Shown here in pieces: positions 1-7,329 of a stretch of 64,000 nt of DNA (position 1 is the first letter of the stretch; every line of letters starts with the position of its first letter). Under the pieces are notes generated by a model that made no database searches, was not told the DNA's origin, and was given only the letters and a program-made list of their open reading frames with translations. The DNA comes from an uncultured Clostridia bacterium (GTDB lineage Bacteria; Bacillota; Clostridia; Oscillospirales; Oscillospiraceae), in assembly GCA_947170435.1 (NCBI GenBank), contig CAMVTO010000009.1, positions 1-64,000 on the forward strand, written 5' to 3'. Both the position numbers and the translations under genes were made by a program.

Positions 1-383
1 TGGATCTTCTGCTTGGTCTTTGCGCTCATGATCCGGTTGAGCAGGAACGCCAGCAGGATCGGTGCCGGAAAGCCCCACAATAACCCGAACACGCTCAGCT
101 TGAGCGTATTCATCAGATAGCTCAGGAAGTCCGGGGATGAGAGGAAGCGCTTGAAATGCTCAAAGCCTACCCACTCACTGCCGAGGATTCCTCGGATGGG
201 GTTGTACTCTGTGAACGCAATCAGAATACCGCCCATCGGGATGTACCTGAAGATGATCGTCAGCAGGAACGCAGGCATCAGAAACAGCAGATACAGCTGC
301 CAATGCTGCTTGACGTAGACTACCGTGTTGTGTAGCTTTCCGCCAACGACTTTCTCCGAGGTGCCGGGTGAAGATTTACTCAT
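1..383 (-). CDS. Sugar ABC transporter permease (LplB/YtcP type), 3' part cut by window edge
   Basis: Membrane-spanning permease of an ABC importer of the family that takes up oligosaccharides (LplB/YtcP-like, binding-protein-dependent permease superfamily). Reading the minus strand from the ATG at 383 gives a cytoplasmic N-terminus, a first membrane segment (LYLLFLMPAFLLTIIF), the family-typical YIPMGGILIAFTEYNP stretch, and a second membrane segment near the edge. About 127 residues are visible; the rest lies left of position 1. A strong AGGAGG ribosome site precedes the ATG. A promoter (496-501/473-478) and a palindromic operator (432-445) lie upstream, matching sites at the neighbouring LacI gene. 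The exact sugar cannot be told. Confidence 0.85.
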   Translation of the reverse strand, partial: MSKSSPGTSEKVVGGKLHNTVVYVKQHWQLYLLFLMPAFLLTIIFRYIPMGGILIAFTEYNPIRGILGSEWVGFEHFKRFLSSPDFLSYLMNTLKLSVFGLLWGFPAPILLAFLLNRIMSAKTKQKI

Positions 384-431
384 CGAACTCCTCCTTTTCT
401 TTCCCCCCTGCCCAATCAGACACACCAAAAT

Positions 432-445
432 AGTGCATTTGCACA
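432..445. promoter_or_regulatory. Putative LacI-family operator, copy A (ABC permease leader)
   Basis: Core GTGCATTTGCAC is an inverted repeat (GTGCA-TT-TGCAC). It recurs at 582-595 and 3245-3258 with the same flanks (AAAT before it). It sits just downstream of the minus-strand promoter of the ABC permease operon, a position where a bound repressor would block transcription. Assignment to the LacI protein at 2127-3167 is inference from proximity and repetition. Confidence 0.7.
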
Positions 446-472
446 CAACAGGGCAGGGAGATTGCTTCTTAA

Positions 473-501
473 ATTTTAGCTTTTATGTGCTTTTCCGTCA
501 A
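473..501 (-). promoter_or_regulatory. Sigma-A-type promoter of the ABC permease operon
   Basis: On the minus strand TTGACG (496-501) and TAAAAT (473-478) are separated by 17 bp. Transcription would start near 466 and run into operator copy A. Confidence 0.65.
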
Positions 502-544
502 TACAATTCTAGACAAACGCGCATTTTTGTGAAACTGACACAAC

Positions 545-558
545 CGAAAACGTTTCCA
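545..558. promoter_or_regulatory. Candidate cre (CcpA) site
   Basis: CGAAAACGTTTCCA matches the consensus TGWAARCGYTWNCW at 13 of 14 positions. It lies between the two divergent sugar-related promoters, where carbon catabolite repression by CcpA would be expected. CcpA binding itself is inference. Confidence 0.45.
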
Positions 559-581
559 AAAAAATCTTTCCGCCTTTAAAT

Positions 582-595
582 TGTGCATTTGCACA
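582..595. promoter_or_regulatory. Putative LacI-family operator, copy B (upstream of YesL-like operon)
   Basis: TGTGCATTTGCACA, a perfect inverted repeat with a 2-bp centre and the best of the three copies. It ends 17 bp before the -35 of the plus-strand promoter at 613-641. Confidence 0.7.
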
Positions 596-612
596 CATCT
601 AATTGTTTGCGT

Positions 613-641
613 TTGACTTTTATACAAGCTGCTGTTATAAT
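613..641 (+). promoter_or_regulatory. Sigma-A-type promoter of the YesL-like operon
   Basis: TTGACT (613-618) and TATAAT (636-641) with 17-bp spacing, 31 bp ahead of the ATG at 673. Confidence 0.7.
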
Positions 642-672
642 GTATCGCAACTTATATAGAGGAGTGGAGCGG

Positions 673-1317
673 ATGAGGCTTTTTTCCTACGACAGCGCCT
701 TCAGCCAGGTTGTTCTGCGTGTGGCGAGCAGCTGCTATCTGAATCTGCTCTGGTTGATTTGCTCGATCCCTGTATTCACTGCCGGTGCTGCGACCGCCGC
801 GCTCTATTCCGTCACGCTGAAGCTGGCAGAGGACGACACGGGGCATCTTACCGAGCGCTTCTTCCGCGCGTTTCGCGATAACTTCCGTCAAGCCACTGCG
901 CTGTGGCTGATTCTGCTGACCGTCGGCGTGGTTCTTGCCTTTGACGGCTACACCGTCTATCATCTGCGGGCAGCTTCCACCGGAGGCGTCGCCGTGTTCT
1001 GGACGCTGCTGCTGGCGCTGATCATCGCAGCTGCCGTGGCTTATGCGATCGTTCTCTCCTATGTGTTTCCGTTGGTGGCAAGCGTGGAGAATACGAACAG
1101 AGCAATGCTGATCAACGCGCTGATGATTGGGACGCACTATCTGTTTTGCACGCTGGTGATCTTTGCGATCCACTTTGCGATGTTTTTCGTGGTCGTGCGG
1201 CTGTTTACACCGATGATCATTTTTGGGGAGGGACTGTGTGCGCTGCTCAGTTCCCACCTTCTCCGACCGGTGATCGCTGCCTGCGCCTACGTTCCAGACA
1301 AGAGCGAAGCCCCATGA
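673..1317 (+). CDS. YesL-like DUF624 membrane protein
   Basis: A 214-residue integral membrane protein of the DUF624/YesL family, whose members are usually encoded in carbohydrate uptake and breakdown loci of Firmicutes. The ORF track extends it upstream, but the ATG at 673 follows a GAGGAGTGGAG ribosome site and lies after the promoter. Several hydrophobic stretches are visible: about residues 25-50 (LLWLICSIPVFTAGA), 75-95, 105-135 and 155-185. The stop overlaps the next gene's start as ATGA, so the two are translationally coupled. It is divergent from the sugar permease operon and shares the palindromic operator. Molecular function is not established for the family. Confidence 0.8.
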   Translation: MRLFSYDSAFSQVVLRVASSCYLNLLWLICSIPVFTAGAATAALYSVTLKLAEDDTGHLTERFFRAFRDNFRQATALWLILLTVGVVLAFDGYTVYHLRAASTGGVAVFWTLLLALIIAAAVAYAIVLSYVFPLVASVENTNRAMLINALMIGTHYLFCTLVIFAIHFAMFFVVVRLFTPMIIFGEGLCALLSSHLLRPVIAACAYVPDKSEAP

Positions 1318-2051
1318 GTGCTTCACCGCAGGAGCGCGCCCTCCGCCGCGACGCCTTTCACAAGATGAATGTTCCGCAGAAGCTGGACTACATCTTTACC
1401 TACTACAAGCTCCCCATTCTTCTGGGCGTCATCGCCCTTGTGATCCTCTGCTCCGCGGTGCACCGCCAGATCACAAAAAAAGAGGCAGTGCTGTACACCG
1501 CCTTCATCAACGTCTCTGTCGGGGAATCGCTCGAGGATGCGCTCACCACGCAGTTTCTTACCCGGAGTGGTGAAAATGCACGAAAAAACGAGGTCTATCT
1601 CTATCATGACCTGTATCTGTCGGACGACGCCTCCTTCGTCAACCACGAGTATGCCTATGCCTCGCGATTGAAATTGCTCGGCGCCATCAACGCCAGAAAG
1701 CTGGATCTGGCACTGATGAACCGGGAAGGCTACGACATTCTCTCCCAGAACGGCTATCTGATGGATTTGTCCGAGCTGACTGCCGAAAACGAAGCTCTGC
1801 GACAGCGGCTGGCACCTTATCTGACCGCAAACACGGTCATACTGGAGGACAACGCCATCGAGTACAACCTGAACGAAGCGTCATCCTATAAGGCTGTCAC
1901 AGAAAATGTCGTCAACGCCATCGAAGTCTCTGATCTGACCGTCTTTCGCTCCGCGGGATTTCCAGACGCCGTCTACCTCGGCGTGATCGCCAACAGCGCG
2001 CGGTCAGAATGGGTACTCCGCTATCTGGACTATTTGCTTGACCCCCTCTAA
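1314..2051 (+). CDS. Single-pass membrane protein of unknown function, partner of YesL-like gene
   Basis: A 245-residue protein I do not recognise. After a charged N-terminus of about 30 residues comes one hydrophobic segment (YKLPILLGVIALVILCSAV), then a large domain rich in charged and aromatic residues, probably outside the cell. It starts at the ATG overlapping the stop of the DUF624 gene, not at the longer ORF start at 1146, which lies in another frame of that gene. Coupling to YesL and the shared operator suggest a role in sensing or uptake of the same sugar. A solute-binding-like fold for the outer domain is possible but unproven. Confidence 0.75.
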   Translation: MSASPQERALRRDAFHKMNVPQKLDYIFTYYKLPILLGVIALVILCSAVHRQITKKEAVLYTAFINVSVGESLEDALTTQFLTRSGENARKNEVYLYHDLYLSDDASFVNHEYAYASRLKLLGAINARKLDLALMNREGYDILSQNGYLMDLSELTAENEALRQRLAPYLTANTVILEDNAIEYNLNEASSYKAVTENVVNAIEVSDLTVFRSAGFPDAVYLGVIANSARSEWVLRYLDYLLDPL

Positions 2052-2093
2052 CGTTCTGCCAGGTTTGTGCTTTTCCTTGCAGAACGATAAAAA

Positions 2094-2128
2094 CCCCTCT
2101 CCCGCATTGGCGGAAGAGGGGCTTTTTT
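2094..2128. terminator. Bidirectional intrinsic terminator
   Basis: Stem CCCCTCT-CCGC / GCGG-AGAGGGG with T-runs on both sides (GCTTTTTT on plus, GGTTTTT on minus). It sits between the converging YesL-like operon and the LacI gene, serving both. Confidence 0.85.
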
Positions 2129-3167
2129 ATGATTGGAGTTCGGTGGACGCTCGCCAGATCAGTTCGGTTTCCGTGTAGATCGTGCGGTAATCCAAAGATG
2201 GCTGGTTGATGCGAGACATCAGCAGATGTACAGCGGAAAACGCCATGATCTGCGTGTGGATGTGTACCGTCGTCAGCTGTGGCGTGATCATGCGGGACTC
2301 GGGCGCATCGTCGAATCCGCTGAACAGCACCTCCCCCGGGATGGCTCTGTTCTGGGCACGCAGCGCGCGAATTGCGTCACTGGCAACAAAGTCGTTGGCG
2401 CAAATGAACATCTGCGGCAAGTCCTCCAGCGCCGCAAGCCGCGCCGCGATCGCCTCCTGCCCCAGGCAGCTGATACACCAGCGCTCCTCAACCGGCTTGC
2501 CCGCCAGAAGCATGGTCCCGCGGAACGCCATATATCGCTCAAAGAAGGACTGGCAGTGATCCCAGTCGCCGATAAACCCGATTTTGCGGATACCTCTGGC
2601 AAGCGCGGCGTTCACCAGCTGCATGATGCCGGAGGTGTTATCCATATAGAGATGATCGGCGGGAAGCGTATTTCCGGAGGGATATGGGGGAGCGTCTACA
2701 AAAAGCACGGGCAATCCCAGCGAGCAGACCATTTCATCATAGGAACGGTCAAACATCTCGATGCAGATGATCGCACTGGTGCGCTCCCTGCTGAATGTAA
2801 ACGGCAGGGTGTGATCGGCCAGATTCTCCGGTGTGACACGATGCGTGTTGAGTGTGTAGCCAAGCTGGGAAATATCCCTCTGAAACGCATCCAGCATGAG
2901 AGACGCAAAATGTGAGTTGGTTAAAAACGTGGTCGTCAGCAGCGCAATTTCACCGTGAAAAGCCGGCTCGCTTTTTGCGTCCTTCTCCGCGTTGACCAGT
3001 CCGTTCACGTAGGAAAACTGCTTGTAACCCATCTCAACCGCTTTTTGCAGAATCTTCTCCCGCGTGGCGTCCGCCAGACCGTCTGAGTTGTTGATCGCCT
3101 TGGAAACCGTGTTTCGGGATATGCCGAGCGCATCGGCAATGTCTTGAATGGTAACTCTTTTACCCAT
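2127..3167 (-). CDS. LacI-family transcriptional regulator
   Basis: A 346-residue regulator with the classic LacI/GalR layout: an N-terminal helix-turn-helix (VTIQDIADALGISRNTVSKAI, residues about 5-25), a hinge near residues 45-60, then a periplasmic-binding-protein-like effector domain. The effector is unknown but likely a sugar or sugar phosphate. The start ATG has an AAGGAGAGG ribosome site. Its own promoter (3198-3226) and an operator-like copy (3245-3258) lie upstream, so it probably regulates itself as well as the ABC permease and YesL-like operons. Confidence 0.92.
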   Translation of the reverse strand: MGKRVTIQDIADALGISRNTVSKAINNSDGLADATREKILQKAVEMGYKQFSYVNGLVNAEKDAKSEPAFHGEIALLTTTFLTNSHFASLMLDAFQRDISQLGYTLNTHRVTPENLADHTLPFTFSRERTSAIICIEMFDRSYDEMVCSLGLPVLFVDAPPYPSGNTLPADHLYMDNTSGIMQLVNAALARGIRKIGFIGDWDHCQSFFERYMAFRGTMLLAGKPVEERWCISCLGQEAIAARLAALEDLPQMFICANDFVASDAIRALRAQNRAIPGEVLFSGFDDAPESRMITPQLTTVHIHTQIMAFSAVHLLMSRINQPSLDYRTIYTETELIWRASTELQS

Positions 3168-3197
3168 ATCGCCTCTCCTTACAATACCTACACAGAC

Positions 3198-3226
3198 ACT
3201 TTATCAGCAATAAATGTAAAAGTCAA
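3198..3226 (-). promoter_or_regulatory. Promoter of the LacI-family gene
   Basis: Minus strand TTGACT (3221-3226), 17 bp, TAAAGT (3198-3203), about 30 bp before the start codon. Confidence 0.6.
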
Positions 3227-3244
3227 TTTGAAAACGCCGCAAAT

Positions 3245-3258
3245 TGTGCATTTGCATG
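3245..3258. promoter_or_regulatory. Putative LacI-family operator, copy C (upstream of the regulator gene)
   Basis: TGTGCATTTGCATG matches copy B at 12 consecutive positions (TGTGCATTTGCA) and shares the preceding AAAT. It lies 18 bp upstream of the regulator's -35, consistent with autoregulation. Confidence 0.6.
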
Positions 3259-3339
3259 AAGCCGTGCAGGTAAGCAGGAAGTCAAGGCTATCCCAAAACG
3301 CGTATGCGCGGGGAAAACAATCGTCCGGCCAAAAAGCAA

Positions 3340-5886
3340 TCAGTCGAACAACTCCGTAAACTTCGCGCCATCCTCGATGGCCTTCGTCATGGTGGTCATC
3401 TTCGACGTATCACCGATGAGGATCACACCCGCGAGGCGGCTCTTGCGGAAGTAGTACTTCTCATAGTTGCCGCGTTGCTCGTCGCGAATCTCCACCGTGC
3501 GGAGGTTCGGCTCCATGGTGTCGGGACCGGCCTTGCCGTTGGTGCCGAGCGCAAAGATGGAGGTATCCATGGCGTTGATGGACATGGCACTGCCATAGGG
3601 TCGGAAAGCGATCGCCTCACCCGCGGCGTTGGCACCCGCCGCACGACCGGTCTCCGCCGCCTGCGACCAGAAGCCGTGGGGCGCGCCGTTAAACTCCGTG
3701 CAGTCGCCGCAGGCCCAGACATCAGGAGCGCTGGTGGCACAGTGGGCGTCGATCTTGACGAGGATGTTGGTCTCCAGCCCTGCCGCCTGAGCGACGGCGA
3801 TGTTGCCGCGCATACCGGTGGACATGATGACCAGCCCTGCCTCATAGCGTGTGCCGTCCGCGAGCACCACGGCGTCGTCCGTGATCTCCGCGATCTTCGC
3901 GCCGGTGACCACATGGACGCCCGCCTTCTCGCAGGCGGATTGCAGCATCGCCGACGCAGCGTCGTCCAGCTGGCGCGGCAGAAGGCCCGGCGCGGTTTCC
4001 AGCACCGTCACGTCAAGGCCGCCTTTTTTCAGTTCCCAGCCGCTCTCAAGGCCCATGACGCCGCCGCCGATGACCACGGCCTTCTTCGCGGTCCTGGCGA
4101 TCTTCTGCGCCTTCTGGCAATCCGCGATCGAGCGGATGGACACCACATGCGGCTTGTCCGCGCCGGGAATCGGCGCCACAAAGCAGCGCGCGCCAAGCGC
4201 GTAAATCAGCTTGTCGTAGGCAATCTCGCCCTTGTCGGTTCTGACCTTCTTTGCACCCGTGTCGATGGACTCCACAGTCGTATCGAAGAGCAGCTCGATC
4301 TCCCGCTCATCGTACCACGCGCGATCTTCGATGGCGAGGCGGTCGTTTTCCAGATCTTGCAGCAACACCTTGGTCAGCATCGGGCGGTTGTAGGGCAAGT
4401 GGCTCTCCGCCGTAACCAGTCTGATCTTCGCCGTGGCGTTGCGCTCGCGGATTGCCTCCGCTGCGTAGTGCGCACCGGGGCCGCCGCCGAGGATGACAAA
4501 GGTCTCCTCCGTGTCCTTGCGGAAGTCGGTACCGGTGTCCTCGACCGGCACAAACTTATCGCTGCCCACGCCGCACACCGGGCAGGTGTCCATGGAGGAA
4601 TCGAACACCGCGCCGCAGACGAGGCACTTCATCAGGCTGCGTCCGCCTTTGCCGCCAAGTTTCACCGCCTCCGGCTTTCCCTTCATCAAGCGGCAGCCGA
4701 AGCTGTAGCCATATTCATAGGCGTCCAGCAGCTGCGTTTCGCTGGGCTGAAGCCGCACGCGGAAGCCCTCGTCGGGCACGTCCATGCGCAGCTGGCGAAG
4801 CCGTTCAATGATATGCGGCACGCCCTCGCCGCTCCAGCCGTAACTGCCGAACGCACTGGCGAGCTTTCCGCCGTGGATGGGCGGGAACAGTCCCAGCGTC
4901 AGGTTCCAGATGGGGGAAAGCGCCTCGCCGAGGATGGTCGGCGTTCCCAGCAGAAACGCGTCGCACGCCGCCAGCTCCGCGGCAACCGCCGCGGGGTCGG
5001 AGGTGACCATGTCGTGATACTTGATCTCCGCCTTGTCGCCGCAGGCATCCGCAATGCCCGCGCCAATGCGCTCCGCCAGCGTGCCGGTGTAGCCGTAGGC
5101 GTTGACATAAGGGATGATTACCTGTTTCTTCTCCGGCTTCGGCGGCACAGCGCACCACTCGCGGTACAGCGCGAGGATCTCGTCGATGTGGCTGTCGTGT
5201 ACGGGGCCGTGGCCGGTGCAGATCATGTTGAGCTTCAGGTCCTTGATGCGATCCAGCGCGTCGTTCATAAACGGATGCCGGAACGGCCCGATGATATTGT
5301 CAAAGTAGTACTTGGTCGCGCGCAGGTATCCTTCTGTATCCGTCACCGTGCTGCGGAGGATGCCCTCGTGGCTGTAATGGCTGCCAAAGGAGTCGCAGGT
5401 GAACAGGACGCCATCCTCCTCGACATAGGTGTACATGGTATCCGGCCAGTGCAGCTGCGGCAGGATCATAAAGCGCAGCGTCTTGCCGCCAAGCGACAGC
5501 GTATCGCCATCCTGCACCGCGCGGCTGTTGAAGTCGTGGTTGATGATCTCCTTGAGGAAGCCAAGCGCGGTGGAGGTTCCCACCACCACGGCGCGGGGAT
5601 TGAGCTCCAGCACCTTCTCGATGGCGCCGGCGTGATCCGGCTCTGTGTGGTTCATCACAATATAGTCGATGGAGTCAATGGGTGTAACCGCTTTGATGTT
5701 TTCTATGTAAGTGTCCCAGAATTTCAGCTTATTGGTCTCAAAAAGCGCGGTCTTCTCGCTCCCCTTGAGAACGTAGGAGTTGTAGGTCGTGCCGAACTCC
5801 GTGTGCATGATGATATCGAACACGCGAAGATCAGGGTCCAGGATACCGTTCCACCAAAGGCCGTCGGCCAGCTTCAGCATGCGCAT
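3340..5886 (-). CDS. Flavodiiron protein fused to rubredoxin and NADH:rubredoxin oxidoreductase
   Basis: A three-part O2/NO-scavenging enzyme in one chain of 848 residues. Residues 1-245 are the metallo-beta-lactamase-like diiron domain with ligands H80, E82, D84, H85 (HTEPDHAG), H146, D165 and H226. Residues about 250-395 are a flavodoxin-like FMN domain. Residues about 418-450 are a rubredoxin with CLVC and CPVC knuckles. Residues 460-848 are a pyridine-nucleotide reductase with an FAD site (ILGGGPG), an NAD site (VIGGGVMGLESG) and a late FAD motif (CGDCTEF). Electrons would pass NADH-FAD-rubredoxin-FMN-diiron. The start is the ATG at 5886, which has a GGGGAGG ribosome site; the longer ORF start has none. 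Class F flavodiiron proteins have this order. Confidence 0.93.
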   Translation of the reverse strand: MRMLKLADGLWWNGILDPDLRVFDIIMHTEFGTTYNSYVLKGSEKTALFETNKLKFWDTYIENIKAVTPIDSIDYIVMNHTEPDHAGAIEKVLELNPRAVVVGTSTALGFLKEIINHDFNSRAVQDGDTLSLGGKTLRFMILPQLHWPDTMYTYVEEDGVLFTCDSFGSHYSHEGILRSTVTDTEGYLRATKYYFDNIIGPFRHPFMNDALDRIKDLKLNMICTGHGPVHDSHIDEILALYREWCAVPPKPEKKQVIIPYVNAYGYTGTLAERIGAGIADACGDKAEIKYHDMVTSDPAAVAAELAACDAFLLGTPTILGEALSPIWNLTLGLFPPIHGGKLASAFGSYGWSGEGVPHIIERLRQLRMDVPDEGFRVRLQPSETQLLDAYEYGYSFGCRLMKGKPEAVKLGGKGGRSLMKCLVCGAVFDSSMDTCPVCGVGSDKFVPVEDTGTDFRKDTEETFVILGGGPGAHYAAEAIRERNATAKIRLVTAESHLPYNRPMLTKVLLQDLENDRLAIEDRAWYDEREIELLFDTTVESIDTGAKKVRTDKGEIAYDKLIYALGARCFVAPIPGADKPHVVSIRSIADCQKAQKIARTAKKAVVIGGGVMGLESGWELKKGGLDVTVLETAPGLLPRQLDDAASAMLQSACEKAGVHVVTGAKIAEITDDAVVLADGTRYEAGLVIMSTGMRGNIAVAQAAGLETNILVKIDAHCATSAPDVWACGDCTEFNGAPHGFWSQAAETGRAAGANAAGEAIAFRPYGSAMSINAMDTSIFALGTNGKAGPDTMEPNLRTVEIRDEQRGNYEKYYFRKSRLAGVILIGDTSKMTTMTKAIEDGAKFTELFD

Positions 5887-5940
5887 TTTGAAGTACCTCC
5901 CCATGATAAAATTTTTTCTTGCGCGACTCCTCGCAAAGCA

Positions 5941-5970
5941 ATTATATACCATGCTCTCATGCTTACACAA
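5941..5970 (-). promoter_or_regulatory. Candidate promoter of the flavodiiron fusion gene
   Basis: Minus strand TTGTGT (5965-5970), 18 bp, TATAAT (5941-5946), about 55 bp before the ATG. Confidence 0.5.
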
Positions 5971-6072
5971 GCTCTTTTGTTTCCGTTCTTCATACCCGTG
6001 TCACGCACCCGGACGCAGCAGTCCGGCCAAGCGACTTGAGCAGAACGGCAATCGCCGCAGATCACGCCGGGA

Positions 6073-6101
6073 TTGACTAATATCGGCTAATATGTCATAA
6101 T
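6073..6101 (+). promoter_or_regulatory. Candidate promoter of the zinc-ribbon membrane protein
   Basis: TTGACT (6073-6078), 17 bp, CATAAT (6096-6101), about 60 bp before the GTG start. The 5887-6162 intergenic region otherwise shows only the two divergent promoters. Confidence 0.45.
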
Positions 6102-6162
6102 AACTTAAATTTTGGAATTTGCTGATGTTTCTCTCTCAATTTAAAATAAGGAGGTCAGCCCC

Positions 6163-7281
6163 GTGACTTGGTGCGTATACTGCAAAACAGAGATCGACGA
6201 CGAGGCGACAAAGTGTCCCGGTTGTGATAACCCAATGACGGACGGCACAAAGGTTGTCCGCTGCCGCTCCTGCCAGCGATTTGTTCTCAAGAGTGCGGAA
6301 TTGTGTAAATACTGCGGCGCTGACCCCAACAGCGATCCCCCTCCCCCTCCCGAACCCGAGCCCGCAGCACAGGACGAGTCCGACGCAAAGCGGGCTGCGC
6401 AGGCGCATGCGGCAAGCGAGAAGAAAAAGCGCAAGTGGCCGCTCCTGCTGGTGATCCTGCTGCTTATCGCCGCGGCGATTTTCGCCGTGCTCAAGCTGCG
6501 CGGCCGTGGCGATGGCACAGTCGACCCCAAGGAGTATATGAGCTCCTGCAAATCGGTGGCCTACACCATGCTGATGCGCGATCCAAAGCGCTATGAAGGC
6601 CAGCATCTCACCTTCTCTGGAAAGGTGCTGCGCGTGCTGGAGGGCGGCACAGTGCGCATGTACATGACGCAGTTCAACCCCGTCGGCTTCAGCGACAACG
6701 ACGTGTGGTACGCCTCCTACACTCTCGCAGAGGGCGAGGTGCCCTTTGCCGAGGACGATGAGTTGATCGTCTATGGCGAGTGTGTGGGATTGGAGAGCTA
6801 TCTCGACTCCTACGGTGCTTACGTCGCCATGCCCTCCATCCGCGTCGACTTTTGGGAGAAAGCGGATCTCTCCCGCCTCGCCTCCCATGACCCCGTCTTC
6901 GGCGCGGGCGAGACCTGGACGATCGACGGACTGTGCGAACTGACGGTCAACAGCGTCAAGCAGATCAAAAATGACGATCCCGACCGGGTCGCCGCCAAAT
7001 ATCTGGTGGACTATACCTACACCAACCTCGGTTATCAAACCGAGACGGCGGATGGCATCAACGTCATCATCGACGAGATCATCCTCGACAGCGCCGGTAC
7101 GATGGGTTATCGCTATCCTGACGAGGTCAAGAACCCGCCGGTCTCCACCGCAGTCAGCGAGACGTGCAAGGCTCAGTGCTGCATCGGTCTGGAGCACGCC
7201 GGCGCGTTCCAGCTGACCGTGACGGTCTACGACGCAGACTTCAATACCCACACCGCCCGCTTCAATCTCTCCGCAGAATAG
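6163..7281 (+). CDS. Double zinc-ribbon, single-pass membrane protein with outer OB-like domain
   Basis: A 372-residue protein starting at GTG after an AAGGAGG ribosome site. Residues 1-50 hold two Cys4 zinc ribbons (CVYCK...CPGC and CRSC...CKYCG), then a Pro/Glu linker (PPPPPEPEP), a Lys-rich stretch and one membrane helix (WPLLLVILLLIAAAIFAVLKL, about residues 87-107). The outer part has a region of about 100 residues resembling an OB-fold (LTFSGKVLRVLEGG...LIVYGEC) and a C-terminal beta-rich domain. The zinc ribbons would face the cytoplasm. Similar architectures are common in Firmicutes but without a defined role. It is monocistronic, bounded by a terminator. Confidence 0.75.
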   Translation: MTWCVYCKTEIDDEATKCPGCDNPMTDGTKVVRCRSCQRFVLKSAELCKYCGADPNSDPPPPPEPEPAAQDESDAKRAAQAHAASEKKKRKWPLLLVILLLIAAAIFAVLKLRGRGDGTVDPKEYMSSCKSVAYTMLMRDPKRYEGQHLTFSGKVLRVLEGGTVRMYMTQFNPVGFSDNDVWYASYTLAEGEVPFAEDDELIVYGECVGLESYLDSYGAYVAMPSIRVDFWEKADLSRLASHDPVFGAGETWTIDGLCELTVNSVKQIKNDDPDRVAAKYLVDYTYTNLGYQTETADGINVIIDEIILDSAGTMGYRYPDEVKNPPVSTAVSETCKAQCCIGLEHAGAFQLTVTVYDADFNTHTARFNLSAE

Positions 7282-7285
7282 CAAA

Positions 7286-7317
7286 AGAAAGCCTGCCGAA
7301 TGAACGGCAGGCTTTCT
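7286..7317. terminator. Bidirectional hairpin between zinc-ribbon gene and cls
   Basis: Perfect 13-bp stem AGAAAGCCTGCCG / CGGCAGGCTTTCT with a 6-base loop. It separates two convergent genes. Confidence 0.75.
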
Positions 7318-7329
7318 GATTTGTTCAGC

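Noticed and set aside
325-579. 84-aa plus-strand ORF at left edge
   Set aside because: Covers the start of the ABC permease gene and its promoter; no ribosome site.
652-1326. 224-aa minus-strand ORF
   Set aside because: Antisense of the YesL-like gene; Gln/His/Arg-rich shadow composition.
3304-6039. 911-aa plus-strand ORF
   Set aside because: Antisense of the flavodiiron fusion gene, which has complete catalytic motifs.
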